Below, piece after piece: positions 24,379 through 33,318 of a DNA stretch of 64,000 nucleotides. Every line of letters starts with the position of its first letter. The first letter of the stretch is position 1. Source of the stretch: VRUE01 sp035712345. GTDB taxonomy: Bacteria > Actinomycetota > Thermoleophilia > Solirubrobacterales > 70-9. The notes below the pieces were generated by a model. That model was not told the DNA's origin. It worked only from the letters and a program-made list of their open reading frames with translations, and searched no databases. Location: assembly GCA_035712345.1 (NCBI GenBank), contig DASTAY010000050.1, forward strand, positions 1 through 64,000, read 5' to 3'. A program made the translations under genes and the position numbers.

Positions 24379-25644
24379 TCAGAGAAAGGTCTTGCCCTCG
24401 CCCCGGTAGGTGGGGACGACGTCGACGATCTCGCCGCCCTCGACGAGGTGGAGGACGTCGAAGCGCTCGCAGAGCTCGCCCGCCTTGGCGTGGCGCATGT
24501 AGACGCGGTCGCCGATCGAGAGCTCGGCCGCGGGAGCGCCTAGCAGCGGCGTCTGCACCTCGCCGGCGCCCTCCTCGGGATCGAGGCTGAGGCCCGGTGG
24601 GAGCCACGGGGCGGGGAGTCGCGCCGGGTCGCCGGCGCCGGAGGCGAGGTAGCCGCCGCCGAGCGCGGTTGCGACGCCCGGCGCCGGCTTGCGCACGATC
24701 GGCAGGGCGAAGCCCGCCGCGGGGGTGAGTGAGAAGCGGCTGTAGTGGTCGAAGAGGGCGGGGGCGTAGAACCCCGAGCCGGCGGCCACCTCGGTGACGG
24801 CGTCCTCGCCGCCGGTCAGCTCGAGGCTGCCCGTGCCGCCGCCGTTGACGATCGGCAGCTCGGCGAGCTCGCGGATCGCGGCGACGACCGCGCCGCGCCG
24901 CTCGGCCAGCTCGGCGGCAGAGCGGCGTTGCATGAAGCGGATCGCCGCCCCGCGCAGTCGCCGCCCGGGCGGCAGGTCGCCGACACCGGCGATCTGGCCC
25001 TCATAGGCCATCAGCGCGGCCAGCCTCAGCTGCGGGCGGCGCTCGATCTCCCGCGCCAGCGCGACCGCCTGCTCGACCGTGTGGACCGGTGAGCGCTTCG
25101 GTCCTACTTTGACCCGCCCGCCGAACGCCCACCAGCTCGCGTCGAGGTCGATGCAGACCCGCACCGGCGCGGCGCCGGCGCCCAATACCGACTCGATCGC
25201 GTCGAGGTGCTCGGCGCAGTCGACCATCACGATCGGCGCGCTCTCCGGGTTGGCGACCGAGCGCAGCGCCAGTTCTCTCAGCGCTCCGATGTCGGCGGTC
25301 GGGTAGGCGAGCAGAAGGTTCTCGAACCCCTGCTCGGCGAGCCACAGCGTCTCAGGCAGGGTGAAGGTCATCAGCCCGGCGAAGCCCGGGTCGCTGCCCA
25401 GCACCCGCTCGAGCAGCGCCCGACAGCGCAGCGACTTGCTCGCCACCCGGATCGGCTTGCCGCCGGCCCGCCCCAGCATCTCCGCGGCATTGGCCGCCAT
25501 CGCGTCGAGGTCGACGAAGGCGAACGGCGCCTCGACCTCGGCGAAGATCGCCTCGTAGCGCTCGTGAGTCTGGCCGGCCGCGGGATCCACGGGTTCGAGA
25601 CTAACCGCGCCGCCCCCGGACGCGGGATCGACGGCAAACCACAT
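24379..25644 (-). CDS. PLP-dependent amino acid deaminase/aldolase family protein
   Basis: The 421-residue protein has an alanine-racemase-type N-terminal TIM barrel (about 30-270). A PLP-binding lysine candidate is in VASKSLRCR near residue 69, and the GGGTGSLELTGG phosphate loop is near 263. The C-terminal part contains YMRHAKAGELCERF, the D-serine dehydratase/D-threonine aldolase-like domain that carries metal ligands. It therefore acts on hydroxy-amino acids, but the exact substrate is unknown. It converges on the lactone oxidase gene, and this pairing is seen in other actinobacteria as I remember it. ATG 25644 is used. Confidence 0.82.
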   Translation of the reverse strand: MWFAVDPASGGGAVSLEPVDPAAGQTHERYEAIFAEVEAPFAFVDLDAMAANAAEMLGRAGGKPIRVASKSLRCRALLERVLGSDPGFAGLMTFTLPETLWLAEQGFENLLLAYPTADIGALRELALRSVANPESAPIVMVDCAEHLDAIESVLGAGAAPVRVCIDLDASWWAFGGRVKVGPKRSPVHTVEQAVALAREIERRPQLRLAALMAYEGQIAGVGDLPPGRRLRGAAIRFMQRRSAAELAERRGAVVAAIRELAELPIVNGGGTGSLELTGGEDAVTEVAAGSGFYAPALFDHYSRFSLTPAAGFALPIVRKPAPGVATALGGGYLASGAGDPARLPAPWLPPGLSLDPEEGAGEVQTPLLGAPAAELSIGDRVYMRHAKAGELCERFDVLHLVEGGEIVDVVPTYRGEGKTFL

Positions 25645-25698
25645 CCCACCCCCTTCCCCTGCGGGGGCGAAGAAGGCGGCGCTAATGTTTGGCGGCCC

Positions 25699-25787
25699 GG
25701 AGAGGTGGCCGAGTGGCTGAAGGCACTCGCCTGCTAAGCGAGTAGGGGGCGCAAGCTCTCTCGAGGGTTCGAATCCCTCCCTCTCCG
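25699..25787 (+). tRNA. tRNA-Ser(GCU)
   Basis: The 89-nt gene has acceptor GGAGAGG/CCTCTCC with discriminator G, the anticodon loop CTGCTAA in CTCGC...GCGAG (anticodon GCT), a long class II variable arm and the AGGGTTCGAATCCCT T-arm. It sits 54 bases upstream of the deaminase start on the opposite strand. Confidence 0.96.
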
Positions 25788-25800
25788 CTTGCGCGCGGCG

Positions 25801-26316
25801 TCAGTCGCGCTTGCCCTTCTCCAGTTCCGACCAGAAGCGGATGAACTCGCGCTCGTGGGCGATGCCCATCTCCAGGGCCAGGCGCGAGCCCTCGGGCATC
25901 TCCGGGAATTCGGCGGCGATCGCCTCGAACTCGTCCAGTTTCCGCTGGTGGGCCTCGACCTGGGCCGGCGCCAGCTGCGCCGGGTCGGCGCCGAAGAAGA
26001 GCTTCAGCACCCCCAGGTCGCGCACCTCGTACATGCGGTGGGTCGGCTCGGCGCGCCATGCGTTCAGGGCCTCGCGACCGGACGCGGTCAGCGTGTAGAT
26101 GCGCCGCCGCCGACCGCTGTCCTCGCGCTTTTCCTCGAGCAGGCCGGCCCCGGCGAGGCGCTGGCATTCGGTGTAGATCTGGGTGTGGGGGATCGACCAG
26201 AAGTTGAAGACGCTGCGCTGGGCGAGCCCTTTGAGGTCGTAGGGCGTCGCGGGCTCGGCCAGCTCGAGCAGGCCGAGCACGATGTAGGAGGTCTCGGTCA
26301 TGCGGGGGGTTGACAT
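25801..26316 (-). CDS. PadR-family transcriptional regulator
   Basis: The 171-residue dimeric repressor has a winged helix at about 8-85, with YIVLGLLELAEPATPYDL as its first helices and IYTLTASGREAL as the wing. A C-terminal helical dimerisation domain follows (about 95-165), as in long PadR proteins. ATG 26316 is used and ATG 26301 is possible. It diverges from the carotenoid oxygenase gene across 58 bases containing a promoter and a candidate operator, so it probably represses that gene and itself. Confidence 0.87.
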   Translation of the reverse strand: MSTPRMTETSYIVLGLLELAEPATPYDLKGLAQRSVFNFWSIPHTQIYTECQRLAGAGLLEEKREDSGRRRRIYTLTASGREALNAWRAEPTHRMYEVRDLGVLKLFFGADPAQLAPAQVEAHQRKLDEFEAIAAEFPEMPEGSRLALEMGIAHEREFIRFWSELEKGKRD

Positions 26317-26365
26317 CGGCGGGCAGCGTAGCCTAAGGTTCGAATCATACGAATCGGACCATACG
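26310..26365 (+). promoter_or_regulatory. Promoter with candidate PadR operator
   Basis: TTGACA at 26310-26315 and TAAGGT at 26334-26339 are 18 bases apart, a good -35/-10 pair for the oxygenase gene. Just downstream lie TTCG-AATCATA-CGAA (26339-26353) and a direct repeat CATACG (26346-26351 and 26360-26365). A protein bound there would block initiation. The -35 overlaps the PadR start codon. Confidence 0.55.
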
Positions 26366-26374
26366 GGAGGAATT

Positions 26375-27787
26375 ATGACGACCGCCGCCGCCCACTCGAC
26401 CGACTACAGCCTCGGCTTCAGCTCGCTCAGCGACGAGGTCGTCCTCGAGGAGCTGCCCCTACGCGGCGCTGTGCCCGAGTGGTTGAACGGCTCCCTGCTG
26501 CGCACCGGCCCGGCCCGGTTCGAGGCCGGCAATCAGAAGATGCGCCACTGGTTCGACGGCCAGGCGATGCTGCACCGCTTCAGCATCGCCGGCGGCAAGG
26601 TCGCCTACGCGAACCGCTTCCTCGAAGGCCGCGCCTACCGGGCCGCCGAGGAGAAGGGCGAGATCGCCTACGGAGAGTTCGCCACCGATCCCTGCCGCTC
26701 GCTGTTCAAGCGCGTGCAGTCTCTCTTCGCGCCGGGGTTCTCCGACAACGCCAACGTCAACGTGACCAAGCTGGGCGAGCGCTTCGTCGCGATGACCGAG
26801 ACGCCGATCCCGGTCGAGTTCGACGCCGACACCCTCGCGGCCGCCGGGGTCGCGCCGTACGAGGTCCCGGGCCATCTGACCACCGCCCATCCGCACCGGG
26901 CCCGCAGCACCGGCGCGATGCTCAACTACGCGGCGAAGCTCGGCCCGCGCAGCTCCTACCGCTTCTTCGAGGTCGGTCCGGATGCGAGCCGACCGACCGT
27001 GGTCGGCTCGGTGCCGGTGCGCGAGCCCGCCTACATGCACTCCTTCGGGCTGAGCGAGCGCTGGTTCGTCCTCGCCGAGTTCCCCTTCGTCGTCAACCCG
27101 TTGCGCCTGGCGCTGCAGAGCCGCCCCTACATCGAGAACTACCGCTGGGAGCCGCAGCGCGGCACCCGCTTCACGCTGGTCGACCGGCGAAACGGGGAGG
27201 CCGTCGGCGGCTTCGAGGCCGATGCCTGCTTCGGCTTCCACCACGTCAACGCCTTCGACGGGGACGGCGGGGTCAGCGTCGACATCTGCGTCTTCCCCGA
27301 CGCGGGCGTGATCGAGGATCTCTATCTCGACCGGCTGCGGGACGGCAAGCCGGTGGCGGGCGCCGAGCTGGTTCGCTTCACGCTCGACCTCGAGCGCAGG
27401 ACGGTCACCCGCCGCCCGCTCAGCGACCAACTGCTCGAGCTGCCGCGGATCGCCTACGGCCGCTGCAACGAGCTGCCGCACCGCTACGTCTGGGGCGTGG
27501 ACCTCGGCGAGAGCGGCTGGGTCGAGCGGATCGTCAAGGTCGACACCGACGACGGCAGCACCCTCACCTGGGCGCGGCCCGGGTGCTCGCCGGGCGAGCC
27601 GGTGTTCGTCGCCAGGCCCGGGGCCGAGGCCGAGGACGACGGCGTGCTGCTCTCAGTCGTCCTCGACACCGAGCGCGAGACTTCCTTCCTGCTCGTCCTC
27701 GACGCCGCGAGCCTCGAGGAGGTCGCCGGCGCCGAGGCGCCGCATCACATCCCGTTCAGCTTCCACGGCCAGTTCTTCCGCGACTGA
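26375..27787 (+). CDS. Carotenoid cleavage oxygenase (RPE65 family)
   Basis: The 470-residue seven-bladed propeller enzyme cleaves carotenoid or related polyene double bonds with O2 at a His4-bound iron. The four His are at 172 (or 174), 222, 289 or 290, and 464 near the end in HGQFF. The WFDGQAMLHRF stretch at 59-69 is family-typical. GGGAGG precedes ATG 26375. The length is normal. Regulation by the divergent PadR gene is likely. The product could be an apocarotenoid, but stilbene cleavage is also possible in this family. Confidence 0.9.
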   Translation: MTTAAAHSTDYSLGFSSLSDEVVLEELPLRGAVPEWLNGSLLRTGPARFEAGNQKMRHWFDGQAMLHRFSIAGGKVAYANRFLEGRAYRAAEEKGEIAYGEFATDPCRSLFKRVQSLFAPGFSDNANVNVTKLGERFVAMTETPIPVEFDADTLAAAGVAPYEVPGHLTTAHPHRARSTGAMLNYAAKLGPRSSYRFFEVGPDASRPTVVGSVPVREPAYMHSFGLSERWFVLAEFPFVVNPLRLALQSRPYIENYRWEPQRGTRFTLVDRRNGEAVGGFEADACFGFHHVNAFDGDGGVSVDICVFPDAGVIEDLYLDRLRDGKPVAGAELVRFTLDLERRTVTRRPLSDQLLELPRIAYGRCNELPHRYVWGVDLGESGWVERIVKVDTDDGSTLTWARPGCSPGEPVFVARPGAEAEDDGVLLSVVLDTERETSFLLVLDAASLEEVAGAEAPHHIPFSFHGQFFRD

Positions 27788-27801
27788 GCGGACGTGTGGT
27801 T

Positions 27802-29238
27802 TCAGGTGTGGCGTGAGCGGATGACGACGCGGGCGCCGCGCGAGGGGATCATCGTCACGTTGCGGTGCACGGCGTGCTCGGGCGCGGGGTCGTCGGCCTC
27901 GAGGTCGAGGCGGCGCGCCATCGCCTCCAGCACTACGCGCTGCTCGGCCATCGCCAGGGCGGCGCCGAGGCAGCGGCGGATTCCGCCGCCGAAGGGGATC
28001 CACTCATAAGTGCCCGGCTTGCGGCCCCCGAGCCAGCGCTCGGGGCGGAACTCGAACGGCTCGGGGTAGAGGTCCTCGCGATGGTGGACGAGCAGGATGC
28101 TCATCGTCACCGGGGTCTCGGCCGGCACGGCGTACTGGCCCAGGCGCCACGGCACCTTCACCCGCCGGCCGATGATCGGGATCACCGGCCGCGAGCGCAT
28201 CGCCTCGACGATCGTCGCCTCGATCTGCTCCTCGGCGTCGCCCTCGCCGCGCACGGCATCGAGCAGCGCGTCGTGGGCGGCCGGGTTGCGGACCAGCCGC
28301 TCCCAGGTCCAGGCAAGCGAGTTGGCCGTGGTCTCGTGGCCGGCGAGGACCAGCGTGAGCAGCTCGTCGCGCAGTTCTTTGTCGCTCATCGCCTCGCCCT
28401 CCTCGGTGCGCGCCTGCAACAGCAGCGAGAGGATGTCGCGGCGCTCGCCGAGGTCATCGGCGCGGCGGCGCTGCTCGATGACGGCGTAGGTGGGTCGGTC
28501 GAGCAGCTCGAGGCCGACGCGCATCAGCCCGACCGGCTCCTCGCGGTTGAGGTTGATCAGTTCGCTCACCGCCGCCAGCGGCCAGGTCGATGCGGCGACG
28601 ATGCTCTTGGTGGCGACGCGCAGCCAGTGCTCGGGAGTGCCGCGCTCCGGCTTGCCCTCGATGCCGAAGATGCCGGCCATGATCACGTCGAGCGTGATCG
28701 CCTGCATGTGCGGGGCCAGGGCGAAGGGGCGGCAGACCGGCCAGCGGTCGATCTCGCGCTCGGCGGCGTCGGCGATCATCTGTGTGTACTGCGCGATCGC
28801 CTCGCCGTGGAAGGGCGGCAGCAGCAGTTTGCGCTGGCGCATGTGGCGTGGGCCGACCGCCGTCAGCACGGAGTTGGGGCCGACCACCGGCCGCAGCGGC
28901 GACTCGCCGGTCAGCGATGGCGCCTGCTCGGGCTTGGCGGTGAAGAGCGAGCGCACGTGGTCGGGATGGCTGGTGATGACCGGGCCCGGGCCGGGGATGA
29001 CGCCCTGCATGCGAAAGGTTTCACCGAGCTCGCGCCTGGCGCGGAAGACGAACTCGATCTGGCGTTGGTTGAAGCGCAGGGTCTGCAGCAGGTGCGGCTG
29101 CATGATCGCCGGCGGTTCCGGCAGGCTGCTCGCCTCTCCCGGCTCGATCGGACCGGCGGGCGAGGGAGGCGCCTCCCCGACCAGGTCGTCCGCAAATGCG
29201 GCTTCGAGCGGAGCGGGGGGGTCGGCCAGCTGCGTCAC
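27802..29238 (-). CDS. Cytochrome P450
   Basis: The 478-residue heme monooxygenase has an oxygen-binding I-helix AGHETT at 299-304, the K-helix EAMR (E345, R348), FRPERW at 397-402, and the cysteine loop PFGGGIRRCLG with the heme ligand C423. It has a 45-residue Pro/Ala-rich N-terminus with no membrane anchor, so it is soluble and needs redox partners found elsewhere. GTG 29238 is used. It converges with the carotenoid oxygenase (15 bases apart). The closest general similarity is to CYP110/CYP102-like bacterial enzymes, but I cannot assign a family. Confidence 0.9.
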   Translation of the reverse strand: MTQLADPPAPLEAAFADDLVGEAPPSPAGPIEPGEASSLPEPPAIMQPHLLQTLRFNQRQIEFVFRARRELGETFRMQGVIPGPGPVITSHPDHVRSLFTAKPEQAPSLTGESPLRPVVGPNSVLTAVGPRHMRQRKLLLPPFHGEAIAQYTQMIADAAEREIDRWPVCRPFALAPHMQAITLDVIMAGIFGIEGKPERGTPEHWLRVATKSIVAASTWPLAAVSELINLNREEPVGLMRVGLELLDRPTYAVIEQRRRADDLGERRDILSLLLQARTEEGEAMSDKELRDELLTLVLAGHETTANSLAWTWERLVRNPAAHDALLDAVRGEGDAEEQIEATIVEAMRSRPVIPIIGRRVKVPWRLGQYAVPAETPVTMSILLVHHREDLYPEPFEFRPERWLGGRKPGTYEWIPFGGGIRRCLGAALAMAEQRVVLEAMARRLDLEADDPAPEHAVHRNVTMIPSRGARVVIRSRHT

Positions 29239-29245
29239 GCGCGCA

Positions 29246-29265
29246 GTGTTACATAGATCGATGTC
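29246..29265. promoter_or_regulatory. 20-bp imperfect palindrome in P450/pyk intergenic region
   Basis: GTTACAT and ATGTCAC flank AGATCG, with 16 of 20 positions symmetric. It lies 8 bases upstream of the P450 start and 32 bases upstream of pyk. The half-sites resemble TetR or PadR operators. No regulator gene is adjacent. Confidence 0.4.
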
Positions 29266-29296
29266 ACGTTAACGAGCCTCTACAGTCCTGTGACGT

Positions 29297-30709
29297 ATGT
29301 ACGGCAGGCGGACCAAGATCATCGCAACCGTCGGCCCGGCGAGCTGGGACGACGAGGTGCTGCTCGGCCTGATCGAGGCCGGGGCCGACGTCTTTCGTCT
29401 CAACTTCTCCCACGCCGACCGCGAGCGCCACGCGCACACGATCGTGGCTATCCGGGCGGCGGCCGAGCGGGCCGGGCGCGAGGTCGCGGTGCTCGGCGAC
29501 CTGCCGGGGCCGAAGCTGCGGATCGGCGAGCTGCGCGACGACGTCGCCGAGCTGGAGACGGGCATGCACGTGAAGCTGACCCCGCAGCCGATCGAAGGCG
29601 ACCGGGAGACGATCCCGGTCGATTGGCCCGGCGTCAGCTCCCTGCGCGAAGACGAGCTGGTCTACCTGGCCGACGGCTCGATCCGGTTGCGCGTCCGCGA
29701 GCCCGAAGACGGCGGCGTCGACGCCGAGGTCGAGGTGGGTGGGACGCTCTCCTCGCACAAGGGGATGAACATCCCCGGCGCCACCGTGCGCGCCGCCACC
29801 GACGGCGACCTCGGCTGGGTCGAGTTCGCGGTCGAGCAGGGCATCGACCTGATCGCGATGTCGTTCGTCTCCTCGGCGGCCGACCTCGAGCCGGTCAGCG
29901 AGCGGCTGGCCTCGCTCGGCTCAGACATCCCGCTGATCGCCAAGATCGAGAAGCAGCAGGCGGCCGAGAACGCCGAGGAGATCGTCGCCGCGGCGAGCGG
30001 CGGGATCATGGTCGCGCGCGGCGACCTCGGGATCGAGCTGCCCCTGGCGCAGGTGCCGGTCGTGCAGAAGCGCCTGATCCGCGCCGCGGGGCGCAGCTCC
30101 AAGCCGGCGATCACGGCGACCCAGATGCTCGCCTCGATGGTGACCGAGCGGCGCCCCACCCGGGCCGAGGTGACCGACGTCGCCAACGCGATCTTCGACG
30201 GCACCGACGCCGTGATGCTCTCCGAGGAGACCGCCGTCGGCCGCCACCCGGTCGAGGCGGTGCGGGTGATGGATCAGATCGCCCGCGCCACCGAGCCCGA
30301 CCTCCCCTATGGGGAGTGGCTCTTCACCCGCACCGACCAGGCGACGCAGGACGTCGCCGATTCGGTCGCGCAGAGCGCCGTCGGCGCGGTCTACCGGCTA
30401 AACCTGGCGGCGCTGGTCGTGCCGACGACGAGCGGCCGCAGCGCGCGGCTCGTCTCCGCCCACCGGCCCAACGTGCCGGTGCTGGCGATCTCGCCGCGGG
30501 CTGAGACGGTGCGCCGGCTCAACCTGCTCTTCGGCGTGCGGGCGATCCACAGCGAGCACGAGACCGAGGTCCGCGGCCTGCTCGACGACTGCGCCTCGCT
30601 GGCGGTTCGCCACGGGATCGCCCGCTCCGGCGACCTGATCGCGATCGTCGCCGGCATGCCCGACCAGGAGTTGGGCACCAATTTGTTCGAGGTGCACCGG
30701 GTGCCCTGA
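29297..30709 (+). CDS. pyk: Pyruvate kinase
   Basis: The 470-residue glycolytic enzyme makes pyruvate and ATP from phosphoenolpyruvate and ADP. The N-terminal TKIIATVGPAS, the FRLNFSH substrate loop, GDLPGPKLR and the catalytic stretch LIAKIEKQQAAEN with the MVARGDLGIEL metal-binding segment are all present. KPAITATQML and ATSEETA-like LSEETAVG follow. The C-terminal allosteric domain (about 350-470) is complete. ATG 29297 is used. It is divergent from the P450 gene and followed by a thioesterase and crotonase on the same strand with short gaps. Confidence 0.96.
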   Translation: MYGRRTKIIATVGPASWDDEVLLGLIEAGADVFRLNFSHADRERHAHTIVAIRAAAERAGREVAVLGDLPGPKLRIGELRDDVAELETGMHVKLTPQPIEGDRETIPVDWPGVSSLREDELVYLADGSIRLRVREPEDGGVDAEVEVGGTLSSHKGMNIPGATVRAATDGDLGWVEFAVEQGIDLIAMSFVSSAADLEPVSERLASLGSDIPLIAKIEKQQAAENAEEIVAAASGGIMVARGDLGIELPLAQVPVVQKRLIRAAGRSSKPAITATQMLASMVTERRPTRAEVTDVANAIFDGTDAVMLSEETAVGRHPVEAVRVMDQIARATEPDLPYGEWLFTRTDQATQDVADSVAQSAVGAVYRLNLAALVVPTTSGRSARLVSAHRPNVPVLAISPRAETVRRLNLLFGVRAIHSEHETEVRGLLDDCASLAVRHGIARSGDLIAIVAGMPDQELGTNLFEVHRVP

Positions 30710-30733
30710 GCGGCGCGGTAGGGTTTTCGCTCG

Positions 30734-31201
30734 ATGACCGACTTCGACGCGATCGCGCAGGGGATGACGCAGGCGGTGCCGTTTGCCGGGCACCTGGGAC
30801 TGGAGATAACCAGCGTCGCTCCGGGTGAGGCCGTCGTCGTCCTGCCCGAGGGTCACGAGCTGACGAACCACGTCGGCTCGCAGCACGCCGGGGCTCTCTT
30901 CACGGTGGCCGAGACGGCCTCGGGCGGCGCCTTCGTCGGCGCATTCGTCGAGCGGATGGGTGAAGTGACGCCGCTCGCCCGCAGCGCCGAGATCTCCTAC
31001 GAGAAGATCGCCAAGGGGCCGATCGAGGCGCGGGCGAGGCTCGCCATGGCGGCGGCCGACGCGCTCGCCTCGCTGGACGCGGAGGGCAAGGTCGAGTTTC
31101 CCTGCGAGATAGAGCTCTTCGACGGCGAGGGCACGCGGGTCGCGACCGCGACGGTCAACTGGCACGTGCGGCTGAACAAGCCGGCCGGCGCTCCGGCATG
31201 A
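30734..31201 (+). CDS. Hotdog-fold acyl-CoA thioesterase (PaaI/YiiD-like)
   Basis: The 155-residue hotdog domain has the EVLPEGHELTNHVGSQHAGALFT-type signature: Asn-His and Gln-His around residues 44-52 include likely catalytic residues, with the hydrophobic AETASGGAF helix after them. DUF4442/PaaI-like proteins hydrolyse acyl-CoA esters. ATG 30734 starts it 24 bases after pyk. The stop overlaps the crotonase start (ATGA), so the two are translated together and probably act on related CoA esters. Confidence 0.78.
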   Translation: MTDFDAIAQGMTQAVPFAGHLGLEITSVAPGEAVVVLPEGHELTNHVGSQHAGALFTVAETASGGAFVGAFVERMGEVTPLARSAEISYEKIAKGPIEARARLAMAAADALASLDAEGKVEFPCEIELFDGEGTRVATATVNWHVRLNKPAGAPA

Positions 31202-31974
31202 GCCTCGTCCGGCTCGAGCGCGACGACGCCGGGCTGGCGGTCGCGAGCTTCGACAGTCCGCCGCTCAATCTCTTCAATCGGGCGTTGTTCGAGGATCTGC
31301 AGGCGGCGATCGCGGCGGTCGAGGCAGATCCCCCGCGGGCGCTGCTCTTCCGCGCCGAGGGCCGGGCGGTCTCCGGCGGGGTCGACGTGCACGAGTTCGA
31401 CGGGTTGACGCCGGAGCAGGGCAGCGCCCTCTGGGACGACCTGATCGGCACCGTCGAGCGGGTCGAAGCGCTGCCGCTGCCGGTCCTCTTCGCCGCGCAT
31501 GCCCTGACCCTGACCGCGGCCTTCGAGCTGGCGCTGGGCTGCGACTTGATTCTCGCGGCCCGTTCGGCCCAGTTCGGCCTGGTCGAGAAAGTCGTCGGCC
31601 TGACGCCCTCGATGGGCGGCACCCAGCGCCTCGCCGAGCGCGCCGGCAGCGGCCGCGCCCGCCATTTCGTGATCAGCGGCGAGCTCTTCGGCGCCGAGGA
31701 GATGGAGCGTTGGGGCGTGGTCAACCTGCTCTGGGACGACGAGGGCTTCGACGAGCGCGCCCGCGCCTACGCCGCCGAGCTTGCGGCCGGCCCGACCAGA
31801 GCCCACGCGATGACCAAACGCATCCTTCGTCGCTTCCGCGAGGGCGGCATTCCCGCCGCCGACCAGGCCGTCCGCGACGAAGCCGCCGACCTCTTCGCCA
31901 CCGAGGACCTCCAGAACGCCGTCAAGACCTTCCTCGCCCAGGGCCCCGGGCACGCCGAGTTTCACGGCCGCTGA
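31198..31974 (+). CDS. Enoyl-CoA hydratase/isomerase family protein
   Basis: This 258-residue crotonase-fold protein has an oxyanion-hole motif SGGVDVHEF near 59-67 and the second loop FELALGCDLILAA near 107-119. The usual catalytic Glu positions are uncertain: the SMGGTQRLAERAG region has the GG but no clear Glu at the hydratase position, so isomerase or other crotonase chemistry is possible. It overlaps the thioesterase gene by four bases and ends just before a tRNA. Confidence 0.82.
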   Translation: MSLVRLERDDAGLAVASFDSPPLNLFNRALFEDLQAAIAAVEADPPRALLFRAEGRAVSGGVDVHEFDGLTPEQGSALWDDLIGTVERVEALPLPVLFAAHALTLTAAFELALGCDLILAARSAQFGLVEKVVGLTPSMGGTQRLAERAGSGRARHFVISGELFGAEEMERWGVVNLLWDDEGFDERARAYAAELAAGPTRAHAMTKRILRRFREGGIPAADQAVRDEAADLFATEDLQNAVKTFLAQGPGHAEFHGR

Positions 31975-32036
31975 CCCCGCCACGGCCCAAAGCCCGTCCC
32001 CATACAATGCCCCCGAGAGGCCCCCGGCCTCAACCC

Positions 32037-32110
32037 GCGCCTGTAGCTCAGTTGGATAGAGCGTCGGTCTACGAAACCGAAGGTCACAGGTTCGAATCCT
32101 GTCAGGCGCG
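32037..32110 (+). tRNA. tRNA-Arg(ACG)
   Basis: The 74-nt gene has acceptor GCGCCTG/CAGGCGC with discriminator G, D-arm GCTCAGTTGGATAGAGC, anticodon loop CTACGAA (ACG, A34 read as inosine) and T-arm ACAGG-TTCGAAT-CCTGT. Its 3' part from the anticodon loop onward is duplicated exactly at 37721. It is therefore the integration site of the downstream element, and the gene is kept intact by the copy carried in. Confidence 0.96.
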
Positions 32111-32112
32111 TT
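32069..32112 (+). other. attL, 44-bp tRNA-overlapping attachment repeat
   Basis: CTACGAAACC through GGCGCGTT is identical to 37721-37764. It begins at the anticodon loop and runs two bases past the discriminator. The flanks differ immediately on both sides (TCGGT against TCGGG before, GACG against CGCT after). Confidence 0.9.
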
Positions 32113-32181
32113 GACGTGATCCCGGTTGGGGAGCGGGTTTGCGGGGTTTCTGGCGTTGCGCGAAAACGCCGAAAATCGCCG

Positions 32182-32202
32182 TGGGGCAACGCCTGGGGCA
32201 AC
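32182..32202 (+). repeat. Left arm-type repeat pair
   Basis: TGGGGCAAC at 32182-32190 and 32194-32202 are spaced 12 bases start to start, followed by ATG. The same pair with the same spacing lies at 37603-37623 near the other end, in the same orientation. This is the pattern of integrase arm-binding sites. Confidence 0.7.
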
Positions 32203-32422
32203 ATGAGGTTGGAGTGAGGTTGGCGGTAGACCTTGAGACGGGCGTCCCGTCCACCTACGTTCGCCGCCGACAAGACCAAATAGCGGCCCCGGCGGCGCGT
32301 GAACGCCCCGGGGCCCGGCACCGAAGACGGAGCCTTCGATGCGAGAGAGACGGTACCCGCCAGGGGCGGGAGCCGGACGGCATCCTGGGCTTCCTTCGGC
32401 GCCCTGGACGAAAGGGGACCCC

Positions 32423-32827
32423 GTGCCCGGCAAAACCACCGCGACGATCGACCGGGAGCGTAGGGACGCGCTCTACGAGCTCGTCCTCGATCACCTCAGC
32501 GGAATAGGCGACTTCTGGATCGCGATCGAGGAGAAGGACTTCGCCAAGGCCGAGCGGCTCGGCATCGAGTTCGGCGAAGACTTCCGCCTGCTTGAAGACA
32601 TCGGCTGGGAGCCAGAGCACGGTCCAGCGAACGTCGACCTGTCGATCCCGCCGCACGACCTGATCGAATTGCTGCGGCGTCTGCATGGCGAAGCCGAGAG
32701 CGTGCTGGAGGGCTCGGCCTGTGCGCGCTTGCTGGAGAAGGAAGAGGAGAGCGCCAAGCAGCGCTACCAGCGCGCCAAGAGCACTTGCGAGGAGCTGATC
32801 GAGCAACTCGATCCGCGCAAGGACTGA
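32423..32827 (+). CDS. Unknown island protein, helical
   Basis: I do not recognise the family. The 134-residue protein starts at GTG 32423 with AAAGGGG six bases upstream. It is acidic and almost entirely helical, with a VDLSIPPHDLIELLRRLH segment in the middle and a C-terminal coiled stretch (residues 100-130, rich in Glu and Lys, with KQRYQRAK). It has no membrane part. It sits between attL and the integrase, and I recall similar short proteins next to integrases in related genomes, but no function is established. Confidence 0.6.
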   Translation: MPGKTTATIDRERRDALYELVLDHLSGIGDFWIAIEEKDFAKAERLGIEFGEDFRLLEDIGWEPEHGPANVDLSIPPHDLIELLRRLHGEAESVLEGSACARLLEKEEESAKQRYQRAKSTCEELIEQLDPRKD

Positions 32828-33187
32828 TCGACGGGTCGGAGCGAGCGGCTTCCCGAGGGTCGAGGCGCAGGCCACAGGGAGGACGGAGGCCAGAAGCTGG
32901 GCCTTCGCCCTGCCTCGGCCCTCGGAAAGCCGCAGCCACCGATTTGTCTCATCGTCTCGATGAGTCTCCGGCCGTCCGACCAGGCGGCCGCGCGGTCCAC
33001 CCAGATGGCGAAGCTCAGCAGAGCCACGGCGAGGCTGACGCAGCGGTCGGACCGCGAGCCCCAGCGATTGCGGCGAATTCGGACCGCTCCGCATCTGCAT
33101 ATAGATGTCAGCGAGGCTGTGCCGCCGCAACGCCAGGCTACAAGCGGTCCAGAGCGGCTATCGCTTCGTGGCCGTGTGAACCCTCAA

Positions 33188-33235
33188 GGGAACCCCGATG
33201 GGAGCCCCGACGCGAACTCCGATGGGAACCCCTGC
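33188..33235. repeat. Four tandem 12-base units, cluster 1
   Basis: Units are GGGAACCCCGAT, GGGAGCCCCGAC, GCGAACTCCGAT and GGGAACCCCTGC. They are degenerate but strictly in 12-base phase, like binding sites or a four-residue protein repeat. No good frame uses them. Confidence 0.6.
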
Positions 33236-33318
33236 TGCGACAGATAGATGTCAGGGCGGCGGCATGGTCCCAATCGCAGGTGCCAAGCGGCTTTGCGCCG
33301 CCATCTGGATCAGGCGAT

